NCBI RefSeq assembly: GCF_050948215.1
Contig: NC_135161.1
Coordinates: 5,775,911 to 5,839,910 of the forward strand
Direction of reading: 5' to 3'
Length of the DNA stretch: 64,000 nucleotides
Source: Halictus rubicundus
Taxonomy: Eukaryota; Arthropoda; Insecta; Hymenoptera; Halictidae
In this document: positions 34,485 through 45,700 of the stretch, in pieces
Numbering within the stretch: position 1 is the stretch's first letter
Layout of the letters: the number at the start of each line of letters is the position of its first letter
The notes under the pieces: generated by a model
What the model was told of the DNA's origin: nothing
Seen by the model: only the letters and a program-made list of their open reading frames with translations
Databases searched by the model: none
Made by a program: the position numbers and the translations under genes

Positions 34485-36088
34485 TCTGCCGATTAGATCC
34501 GACGAGAACTATAGTCTCGAGTACGACAGAAAGAAAGAAGAGGCGTCAAAGCAAATTGATAAAGTTGTTCGAACACCCTCGGATTCGCCAAGGTCAGGTA
34601 ATTTCCATTTGTTGTTGTGCAACTATATACATGTCATGTCAACAAAATAAGCTAAGCCCACAGGTTTACCTAGAACGTTTCTGTCATTAAAACAATTGTC
34701 CGAATGACAGTGTCAGTATCATTCGTTTGAACTGCCATCTTCCGCGAAACTGCATTGTCGACCACGTTGAAGTGTCGCTTATGTCGTGTGTCACTTTCCG
34801 GCGGTCAGTGAACTGTTCAATTTAACGGTACAAAATGGATTGTTAAACAACGGATTCCAAAGAGATTAAAAATTATTGATATTCCATGACTGAAATATAT
34901 TTGACAGGATACATGTATTCATTCGCATAATACTTTCGATCGCCAGTCAGAAATGCGCGTTATTTCAAAAATAGTTGCTATCGTCTCGCTCACGAACTTA
35001 TAATGCATTTACGGGGAACATATAATATAGTAAGATATAAAGAGATTCAGTTGACAAAGTTTTGAAATGATTTTCAATTGAACAGATTACTCGATACTGA
35101 GAATCAAATTTGTTTATCGTCTACCTCGAAATATACAATATTTACACGTAATATTAGCAATCTGTTCATATAAGTAGCATATCGATTAGAGCCGGCGATC
35201 AAATCGATGCGATACATAAATTTTGATCGTTTCGAGTTGTAGCATTTATTCTAAACAAAAAAAAAATATTCGAAATAACATGGTATTTTCTGGCGATCTG
35301 ACTGGCTCATCGTTCAGTTTATCAGATGTATATTGTTTTTGATAAATTCGACTTCCGAAGATAAACAAAACCGCAAATATAGTCTGCTCGAGTAGAGTGG
35401 ATGTCTCTGTGGGGACGATACGTCCGGCCAGAATTAAATAATTGCTCTTTGATTCTGCTTCGAAACAATCTTTATTGTTCTCCTTTCTTAGTGGTCACCG
35501 AATAATTAGTCGAATGACGTTTCAAATAGAACAAAATTTTTTGCTCGTAATATTTTACGAACACGAAAAACTTTTTTAGAGTAGACCGTACGAGCTTTTG
35601 GCGTCTGGGTTGGAGACGCCAAGTCGTCGGATGTAGTTCTGTGCAGTGTGAACCCCGGTTGATCCTCACCTATCGATTCTGTCGTACTGACGGTGCACTG
35701 GATATCCTTTTTCTTCGAAAATATCTCTGAAATACTTCACCTAGACGCAGGATATTCGAACGAGACGTGAAATACAAGTAAGTAAACCGTTCTACAAGCA
35801 ATAACCGTTTCTGAAATGATTGGCGCGCAAGTGCTTGATTTTCCTGTGCGTTTCCAGGTCTCTCGTCCAAATTGCGAGGCACAGCCAAAAAAAAAAAGAA
35901 AGTGATTATTTTATCGCGACTGTTGTTCAGCCAATCATTTTCACATGAAAATAATTGTAAGACTGTCGCGTTGAACGTTCGTGCGTCGTCTTCGGTTTAT
36001 TTGCGTATCCCCCCCCCCTTCTGTGATTTCTCTCGATGCGCATTCTTATTTGTATAATATTCGAGTACAATTTTTTAGGCAAGAAAAA
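34485..36088. promoter_or_regulatory. divergent intergenic region Sec15 / Rsf1-like, with Rsf1 5' UTR
   Basis: About 1.6 kb between divergent starts. A TTTTTTAG acceptor ends at 36,078, ten bases before the Rsf1-like ATG, so that gene has at least one upstream non-coding exon, likely within 35.6-35.9 kb. A small hairpin (GGCGTCT..AGACGCC) lies near 35,598-35,618. No other gene seen. Confidence 0.5.
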
Positions 36089-36676
36089 ATGACACCGGAA
36101 GGGTATACACGAGTGTACGTCGGCGGCCTGAATGAGAGCATCAAGAAGGAGGATCTACAGACAGAGTTTGAGAAATATGGGAAGCTGAACAAAGTTTGGG
36201 TCGCGTTCAACCCGCCAGGGTTTGCCTTTATTGAGTTTTTAAATATGAACGAGGCGGAACTCGCGTGTAGCAGTATGAACGGCACAGAAATTATGGGTGC
36301 CAAGTTGAGAGTCGAAATCTCACGAGGTAGAGGTCGCGGTGGAAGCAGGGGTGGTATGGGAGGATTCAGAGGAAATCGAGGTGCCTCTAATAGGGGCTAC
36401 GGGTCTGCGGTCTCCACTGCACTCAGTTACAGAGGCAATAACGCGTACCCAGATTACGGGAATTACTATGCAGGCAAGGGTGGTGGAAGTAGAGGTAGAG
36501 ACTACTACGGCGAAGATTATATGACCAATCGTGCGAGTGGGTATGTCACACGAGAGGGATACGCGCAAGATGTCTATAATAGCGGAGAAACCAACGCTGA
36601 TTATTATACCAACAAAGGCACTGGCACATCGAGGTATCGAAGTCGTTCTCCGGCTGGTCGTGGCAGGTACTACTGA
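36089..36676 (+). CDS. Rsf1: RRM splicing regulator, Rsf1-like
   Basis: A single coding exon of 195 residues. One RRM covers residues 7-78: VYVGGL (RNP2), EFEKYGKLNKVWVAFNPPGF, then GFAFIEF (RNP1), and LRVEISRGRGRGG at its end. The tail is rich in Gly, Arg and Tyr, and closes with SRYRSRSPAGRGRYY, a minimal RS tail. The RRM and the short final RSRSP match Drosophila repressor splicing factor 1, which opposes SR-protein-dependent splicing. A close alternative is an SRSF3/Rbp1-type SR protein, but the very short RS tail argues for Rsf1. The start is the first ATG after a splice acceptor at 36,077-36,078. Convergent with Zw10. Confidence 0.88.
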   Translation: MTPEGYTRVYVGGLNESIKKEDLQTEFEKYGKLNKVWVAFNPPGFAFIEFLNMNEAELACSSMNGTEIMGAKLRVEISRGRGRGGSRGGMGGFRGNRGASNRGYGSAVSTALSYRGNNAYPDYGNYYAGKGGGSRGRDYYGEDYMTNRASGYVTREGYAQDVYNSGETNADYYTNKGTGTSRYRSRSPAGRGRYY

Positions 36677-38679
36677 TACCAGTCCTTGTAAAATGATTTT
36701 ACATTATATGCTATACTTACACGAGCCTAGTGAAACTGTTTCACTCAGCGAACAAAGACCAAAACTATACACAAAAGCAATTATTAATTTGCTTGTATTA
36801 TCGATAACAGGCAACCAGTAATCTGTTTCTTTGAAAATCGTCTGAATATATTTTTCAAAAATGCAAAGATTTTAGCCTGGTATAGGTAACTTATTCCATT
36901 GACACTGTTTGGCAGATAGATATTGTGAGCTGATACAAAAATCCAAAATTACATTAAGGAATTTCCTGAACAAGTAATTCAACATATATGTATATATGTA
37001 TATATATGTGTATGTGTATATATATATATTATATACATATGTATACTTTATTTTTTACATTCACTCGGACCTATGGTCATTAGTGCGTGAGAAAATACAA
37101 ACACAAAAAAAAAAAATCATTTGTTGCATGACACTAGAGTCAGCAATTTATGCTGAACGAATTTATTGCATGTACAGATGTATTATGCAATTATAAATAG
37201 GCTCTCAATCAATGAGAGTTATCCGCCAAATAGAGGCGAAAGTAATGTGACATCCTGTTTTGCACTTCCATGTTCACAGTCATCGTCATCTTCGTGAATG
37301 CACATAAAAGATCTACACTGCATTGCCAATCTGAACCGCGGGCCAATCAGCTACCCGCCCTGATGACTACATTTCTATCCAATCTACGCAGCGACCTGTA
37401 TATAGACAAGAACTACCATTGCAGAATTAAGTTGTGCAATACCATTTATATAGTATAATTTTAGTTCCACAGTTTGTAATCATTTTCAGAACATTACTCA
37501 TTAATCATAGAGACGTGTTATTACGAACTTTATATACAATGAATGAAAGAAAGATGAAACAAATTATGAAAAAGGATTTGAATCAGCAAGCCATACGATC
37601 TTAGTCTAAACTTATTTTATAGCGTTTTGCATTCTTTGAATTTGAAAAAAGGAATATTATATATTCTGTAATCTTTCATAAGTTTTTTTATATGTATTTT
37701 TTTATACTTCTTTTGTGTTTTTCTCCTTTCTTTTTTTGTTTGGTTGAAGGAAAAAAAAAGAAGGAAATATGCGATAAGGTTCTTCTGTAACTTAGCCCTT
37801 TCTGTTTCTTCTTTTTTCTTTGGACTTTTCACATGCTTTAAAGGGGGTTCTAATATATGGTCGATACTTTTACATCATCTATCATAGATGTACTTAACGT
37901 TTAATAAGGTGAGGTAAAGCAAAGAGAATTTGCGCAATTTTAGCCAAATGCACACTACATGCTCGTATATAAATACTTAATTGTGCAGCTTTGCCTTAAA
38001 GGATTTTTATACGTCAAAACAGGATTAAAGAGCTGCAAAATTAATTCGCTGCATATGATCTAAAGTATGGCCTTGAAATATATGTGCAGAGATAGTATTG
38101 CATTTGGAAATCTTGAGCATTTGTCACTGTGGATTCTCGAATGAAAAATAATTGAAATTATGGTAATAATGTTTGCCATTGCTGTAAATGATGTGGAATT
38201 GGAAATCTATTAAATGATTTGCTCTCACTACTGCCCGCCACCCTGCCTGCCTGCCTGCTTGTCTACTTTCTTAAAGTTAATACTACTTTACTGGTTTCTT
38301 TCTTCGACGATTAGGTAGAATTTCGAAGTTCTTCGCAATAAGTACGAAACGTGAGTAATCGTTGCGATGGTATTCAAAATTTTGTATCACTGGACAATCG
38401 TCTCTAGATTTCCAGACAATTTCAAACGATAATCTTTTAATCTCGCTATAAACGAATAATCGAAATTATTTGGCAATCTTCGATAAAGCACGGAGGAATT
38501 GCGCAACGTAAGTATTACAATGTAAAGTTGGTCGAATGAGTCGTTGGTGAAAATGAATCGTAAGTAAAAGGGATCGTACTGTATTAATAATACAATATTA
38601 TAAAACATAATGATTACAGTTTGCTTAACAATAAATGCATAAGATTGATTTAGTTACATAGAACATAAATTACCTAGTA
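36677..38679. other. convergent 3' flanks of Rsf1-like and Zw10
   Basis: AT-rich 2-kb gap. It includes a TA/TG microsatellite at about 36,983-37,045 and a (TGCC)n run near 38,237-38,262. Several A/T-rich polyadenylation-like words are present. No gene recognised. Confidence 0.5.
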
Positions 38680-41600
38680 TTATTTTATAGAAGCTAACAA
38701 ATTAGATCGGCGTTCAGTATTTTGGAATAACGCCCTAATCAATTGTTTCACTTGAGAAGCCGTAAATTTACGCGCTAGCGGTCCTTTACCGCCTCCCCAT
38801 CTAACTTCGATTTCTTTCAGTGAAGCACCAAGCACTTTGATCAGTTCTAAAAACTTTTCCCATTTCCTTACGTGTTGATGAATCTTTTGAGGCTCCTAAA
38901 ACACAGAGCATAACTTTTGTTAAAGATATCATTAAAAAAAAAGGAATAATATTGTTCCAGTTTAATTTTACAGGAACAGCTGATGGAATTTGTTTCGAGG
39001 CCAAATTATTAATAATTACATCCTCACTGTAATTTTTAATAAAAACTTTTCGTGTACTTGTTCATATACGTTTTTTTCTATAATATAGAAACGTACCGGA
39101 AATATCATTGGTGCACGTTTAACTATCATATTGAATAATGTTCCCAAATCGGTCGCAACATCAGCAGGAATGTCTTCAACGGATACGATTCTAATTATAA
39201 GGTCTTCAACCATAGAGTTCATGATGCATCCTGAAATGACGATTAATTAAAAAAGAAGCGTCATAACATTTGTTCCAATCCCATTAAGATAACGGAAAGA
39301 GAGAAAAAGAGAGACTGACCTACAGCTCTACAATATATATTTACAGGTAAAACATCTAGCCAAACTGTTTTCAATAACTCCAGTTGTCGAATGCACTGTC
39401 TGAGTGCACGTTCCGTGTTAGGTTGCAGCTCCGGACTCTGCCCCAATGCTGACAAACCTAGTCAAAAATATTTTCATTAGACATCGTTAAAGTAATTGGC
39501 AATTACCATTCGATTTTTACTAACCCGATTCTTTGAGGATATCAAAGATAATATTTCGTTGGTATTTCATGTGTTCTAAGAAGTACGTTGATCCTACATC
39601 CCTTAGTACCAATATTTGATCGGCGAAAGCTAGATTGTAACTTTTTAGAGACTCTGGTAGCTTGTCCCTGTATTCGTGTCCCAGTGTGAGAAGATGATGA
39701 GCGAGATACATACAATTATTATGGAATACGGCTGATTAAAAGATATATATGGATGATTAATTAAAGCATTCACAACTTGTTAGTATGTAACAAGGCCATC
39801 AAGTTCTCACCGACTTGTTGAGGTATCGTTTCCAAGAACTTCCGGTGATGTTCCGGTACCAGTCCCGAGTACATTTCGAAAACGTTTCTGCACGTGTAGA
39901 ATAATCGAAGTGCGCAAGAATCTGGACTGCTACATGCTTCGTCTAGGATGCTTCTCGCAATATCCAATGTCTCCTTTGCGCTTTTACTAAGAGGAACATT
40001 TACTCGTTAAATCTCAATATTATTCGAAACCCCATCAATTCCATTACCTTATCTGGCATCTAGGAAGTTGAAACGTTTTATCGCTTAATTTCGCATCTAT
40101 TTTCATATCGTCGTAATCGCACGCGTCTTCGGAAAGCTCTAGCGGTTCCTGAAACATTGATTGTGCCCATTAATCATTTGTAGAATTCGAATAATGGAAT
40201 TTCAGCGAAAAGAACTCAACCTGTGGTTCGTACGTGATACAATCGTGCAAATCTTTCTTCATAATGTTCCGCGCTTTTGCCAACAAATCCTGACAGATTC
40301 TCTCGATGAAAAGTTTGTCGATATTCTTCGTGTACTCCGTCAAGAACAGCTCCTCCGACGTTATGAATCCTGCAATAATACAAAGTATTACATGTCCGAA
40401 AACCGTCTAGCAGTAAGCCATATCGTCACAAATGTACCGATGTCGACCAAGAAATACTGAAAATCGTAGATTGCCTGGACAATGGGGGTGAAGTTTTTCA
40501 ACTCGGCGCTGGACGTGGGAACGATTCGCGAGATGCAATTAGTCGTTAGGGACGCCGACAATTTGTCTAGCAGGTGCGGCTTTATCTCCTTTAGGAACGT
40601 TTCCTCGTCGTGCGTGATCACGTTGAAATGTTGATGAAGAAATTTGAACAACAATTCGAGATTGTGCAGCACACTCTTGTAGCTTGGGGATTTTTTCTTG
40701 TTCAGGATTTCAATGGTGAATACTCTCTCGTTGGCCACGTAAACGGAACAATCGTCGTTGATAATGGGGTTGATTACGTGGTCCATGAGGGTGATCGCAA
40801 ATTTATGCTGGTAACTAGAGAGATTGTCAATGCAATGCAATCCCTGAATCAGCTCTTGCATGTCGTCGAATTCGTCTTTGACGCTCAACGTGATCACATT
40901 CGGATCTTTGTCTTCGACGCCGGTCCAACAGATCCGTTCGCGCAGTAACGAGGACGTGTTGGCCAGGAACGAAGTGTACAGGTTTAAATGCTCTTCCTCG
41001 ATCGCTGTGAACATGTCGAGATCGCGGAGATCGCTTTGGGGATTGTACAATATCGTCTGCATTTGACACAGCGTGTTGGCCGCGTCGACATAGCGTTTCT
41101 CCTCTACGGAATTCTTGACGAACTTTATGCATTTATGTATAGTTAACAGCTGATTAGAGAGCTGCAGCATCATGTTGGATTCCTTCAACGCCTGCGAGAG
41201 AGTCTTCAGCTCTTTCGTGGAACCCGAGAGCTCTATTTTCACCTTGAACAACAACAAAATTAATAAAAATTTCCGATAACTCGCCTTCAAGAATTTTTCG
41301 CGTAGTACCTGGTCGTCAATCCTTTTTTGCAATTCGTTCAATTCTTCGAGAAGCTTTTCTCCTTTCGAAACTAAATGCTGATCCTTCGTGAGTTTCGATG
41401 TGAATTCGAGATAATTATCATCCATAAAGCTTTGCACGTCATACTTCAATTTTGTCATTTCCTTTTGTATTTCGGCGATCTTTTCATTCAAATTCATCGT
41501 CTCTAATTTACCTGCTCGACGATAAATTGAAAATGTTACAAATCGGAGAAAATAGTACAGTGTTACGATGACAATTTCGAGTGTTGTCTTCAAATATTTT

Positions 41601-41697
41601 CGCGGGAAATTTTGTATATTTGTGCAGGTTTGCATGCCCTACGATATTTTGAGTACGCACCTGCTGTGATCAGCACGTCAGTTAAGAACGACGTCAT
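38680..41697 (-). CDS. Zw10: centromere/kinetochore and ER-tethering protein Zw10
   Basis: Ten exons: 41697-41661, 41511-41309, 41242-40438, 40369-40221, 40148-40048, 39986-39811, 39731-39525, 39457-39320, 39230-39097 and 38895-38680, giving 721 residues. ZW10 works in the Rod-Zw10-Zwilch complex, which recruits dynein and Mad1 to kinetochores, and in the NRZ/Dsl1 tether for Golgi-to-ER vesicles. Family landmarks: MTSFLTDVLITAG start; N-terminal coiled coil with KIAEIQKEMTKLKYDVQSFM; CALRLFYTCRNVFEMYSGLV; NNCMYLAHHLLTLGHEYRDK; KTVWLDVLPVNIYCRAVG; and RWGGGKGPLARKFTASQVK followed by LIRALFQNTERR at the C-terminus. All junctions are in frame with GT/AG ends. It is divergent from the protogenin-like gene. 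Confidence 0.95.
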
Positions 41698-42759
41698 GTT
41701 GCTTCCAAAATAGTGTTTTGTATTATAACCTTGTGTATGGTATATTGTACTGTTGATATTTAGTAACAGTGTCGGTGAAACTCAGTATATAAATGTCAAA
41801 TAACCTGCAAGTTCGTTTCCATTTGTTTCCATTCTACTTTGACACACAGTTTACTATATACATGCAATTGCTGACAGCATAGAATGCTCTGTTATTAGAG
41901 ATGAGACGATCATGATATTTTATAATCAAATTAATTTTCCACATATCGTTATTTATAATTCTAACGCATAGCATGATATTCGAAGAACTTCTAACTCTTC
42001 TGTGACAATATATTTTTCATATTTTACAAGAGGACACATTGCATGTAATAGAATATTATAATTTTATTGGTGAAGCAAATACCGTGCGTGAACATGGCAT
42101 TATAGGATTCCAAGGAGCGCATGCGCAGTATTGTGAACTGAATATTATTACGGGAGTTTCGACTCCGCGAAGAACGCTCGCATTGTCTATGACCAGTCCA
42201 TCTAGCGGCGCGCGCAGGTTCCAAAAGGTCCGTGATTTGGTGCGGGAGTTTCGACTCTACCTGGAACGCTTGCATTGTCTATGACCGAGTGTAGTCCATC
42301 TAGCGGCGCGCGCAGGTTCTAAAAGGTCTGTGATTTGGTACGGAGGCATCTCGATGGAGGGCGTTCGCGCGTCGTCTAACAAAACATTCTATCGAGTGGC
42401 CGTGTATCCTGTCACGAATCGTGGTGGTAGCAGTGGTCGAGAAGATGGCAAGAAACGAACGAATCGCGTGCTAATGCGAACGAAGCTAATCGAGTATCAT
42501 TCGCGACGGCCGTGCAGTTCTCGGTATTGTCGACGTCCTCGAGATCTCGGTGACGATATACAACTGTCTCGCACAGGGACGATGTGAGAAGCCGAGGCGA
42601 ACCTCGAAGGGGGGTAAGAGTTCGGCGCACGGAACGGCCGAAAACTCTTGCAGCCGATGTCAAACATGCGGCGACCAATTTCGCGGAAAAGTCTACCGAA
42701 TCGACGGCGTGTTTCGGTCGAGATTTATCAGTGAAACCAGTGCCAATGAGCGTGAATAT
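41698..42759. promoter_or_regulatory. divergent intergenic region Zw10 / protogenin-like
   Basis: About 1.06 kb between divergent starts. The right half is CpG-rich and probably contains the protogenin-like 5' UTR and promoter. It includes the tandem duplication described separately. Confidence 0.5.
42151..42340. repeat. tandem duplication with a CCATCTAGCGGCGCGCGC core
   Basis: Two units, 42,151-42,242 and 42,243-42,340, are about 90% alike. Each begins CGGGAGTTTCGACTC, then CATTGTCTATGACC, then the CCATCTAGCGGCGCGCGCAG core. The second unit has a 6-bp insertion (GAGTGT region). It lies 0.4-0.6 kb upstream of the protogenin-like start codon. Confidence 0.85.
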
Positions 42760-45700
42760 ATGGCGGCGCGAGTACTTTTACTGAGCATCTTGTTTACAGA
42801 AGTGCTAAAGCCCGCTTGTGTCGCAGGTGCGTCTCCCTCCTCTCCTCCTATCTAATCTGTTTATGTTCGCCAAACCAAACCGATACATGCTGGACCACGC
42901 GCTAACGTTTCTGTCGTTGCTAACTTTTATCTCGAATTCTTACGCTCTCTTGTCGACGATTCGTTTGAAAATTCTAATCTGCCGGACACGCGTGCCGTTA
43001 AATGATCACGAGGATTCTGTATCGCATGGTTTCGAATGATTTTCCGTGGTTGTTCCTGCGCAACCATCGGCCGTTGCGTTTTTACGGTTCTACGCGTGTT
43101 TCAAGTAGAGCACCCTGTTTCGTCATGCGTATGTAAATACACGTGTACATAGTAAATGCATACGAGTCTCCGATTCGTGTGCCTCTAACTTTTAATACTC
43201 GAGTGCACGTAGATTTCTGCTTACGGGTACACCCGTGCCCGTTTCTTTCTATTACACGTGTATTTCGATATACGCGTACATTCGCGAAACGAGAAAACGT
43301 CACTTGCCAATCTGTGTAAACGTTTTAATTAAGAACACAGATTTTGAGTTGCTTAATGCATGTGCGAAATTGCGATCCTCTAATTTCAGGTGTCAAAGAA
43401 ATTGGAGCCGGTTTACACAACATAAACATTTCGAAACCAGAAAGCTTCAATACTAGTCCAACCAAAGGTTCTGGCGTAACATTAGAAATTCAACCGAGTG
43501 GTCATGTGATATTAGGGAAAAAAGGAATTATACTTAGTTGTATAGCTGGTTCAAATCAGAATGTATCTTGGCTACACAATGGGGTATCGGCACCGCCGTG
43601 TGGTATTGCACGTTGTACGCTTCTACGGAATGGCTCTCTTCACTTACACAAGGTATGTTTTCACGAGTACTAATTAATCGATGCGTCTACAGAAGAGAAT
43701 TCATTTTCATTGCTATTCTTGGCTGTATTCTTGTTGTAGATGGTGCAGAAATTTAAAGAAAAAAACAATACCACAGTTAACTTTAGGGATTATATTAAAG
43801 ACGAATACCGTTGTGTAGCACAGACTAATTTAGGACTTCTACGATCATCTCCTACATTTATACAAATAGCTGGTATAATCCTTGTTCATTATTTTATTAC
43901 AGATTGTTTATTAACGCCAATACGATTACAATTGTATTTCTACTTTCCAGAACTTGCCCATATATTTAAAGAATCACCCGAAAACATAACTGTACACGAA
44001 GGTGAGGTAGCAAGACTATCTTGCTTAATAGATAGCGTTCCTTTTCCTCCTAATATCACATGGCAGCATAATGGAGAAAAATTGTTGCCCAACCATAATA
44101 ACTCAAAGTAAGAAACACTTATAACTAGTCAACAAATTTACTCTATACACTAATGACGCATTTACTTTATACTTTCATTTGTTTTATAGTAGTAGGTATT
44201 TTATGATACCACCAGGTGTTCTGTACATAAAAGCAACGAAGTTATCAGATGCTGGTTCATATAGGTGTGTATATATCTCGTTATACAGATTAATCTGCAA
44301 ATTAGAATCGAGAATATATAAAATGTACATTTCTATTTCTAGATGCATAGTAAATAATGAATTCCTAAAGAAAACCAAAAAGAGTAAAGAGGCAAAATTA
44401 ACCGTTATCTCTCGGCCAGAGGGTAATGGATCGCATACGCTGCCGTTGTTGTTTCCGCAAGTTTCGTATAATCATTGGTTGCTAAATGGAACAAGTCTTA
44501 GTTTAGCATGCGCTGCATCTGGATATCCATCTCCGCTTATGACGTGGACATTTATTCCTCGCTACACTGGTAACTTATTTGTACCCACGTGTTCCTTTTA
44601 TCCAATATCTTCACGATTTCATAAATCGATTTTATAACATCTATTTCAGATACTCAAAATGTTGCACAACCTCGCATTTTGCTTAATTCTAGTATCGGAA
44701 TTAGTATATTGTCATTGGTAAACGTGAGCGTATCCGATGCAGGAGTTTATCAATGTTCTACGAAAATTGTTACAAACAGTTTGGAGATTCAGGTTCGTCG
44801 CGGAAGCGCGTAACAAAACGAGTTCGTTCCAGTAGCTATAATCATAATAATAATAACTGTTGTATAAAACTGATTTTAGAATATTACGGTGGATATTTTG
44901 GTACCACCGACGTTCTTGAAAACGCCTAAAAGCCAAGTGTGTCCAAATGGAAGAACCGCGCGATTCGAGTGTCAGGCACAGGGATTGCCTGTGCCGACAA
45001 TATATTGGCTGAAAGACTCGCTAAATATTACAATGAACGGTATATCATGACTACATATATATATCATTGAATTCATACTTTTTAAACTCGAGCCACGATC
45101 TAATGTATAAACACTTTCACAGGACGTAGGACTACATATATAAAAGAACATAATAAAACGGAGTTAGCAATATCAGCAACGGTTCCTTCAGATTCGGGTA
45201 TTTATCAATGCGTTGCTGTGAACTCAGCTGGCGAAATTTGGGCCGCAGGTCGGCTTCAAGTGAACACATCTCGTAATAGTCCTGCTGCACCTACCTCTCT
45301 GAAATGTCATGCTGTATCACCTGTTAAAATTTTTATTTCCTGGGATCCACCAAAGTCTCTACCGTACACCAGTATTACAGCTTATACCGTCCATTACAGT
45401 CCCGTAGGTGAGCGAAAGGATTCAGAAAGAATGAATCAAACGAATAAGAATATTGATCGCGCAATCAGATATCGTGTATAATGTGTATATTCCCACATAT
45501 ATTCTATTTGATACAGAAGGGGGAAAGGAAGAAGTTTCACCACCCGAACCCGGCAACTCTACATCGGTGGAAGTGACGAAGCTTCTCGAACCGTTTACTA
45601 ATTACTCCTTCTACATACGAGTGTGGAACAATAATGGTCCCAGTGACCAATCAGCCACCATTTTGTGTTCTACAGCTCCAAGTGGTATGTCGAGTCCCCT

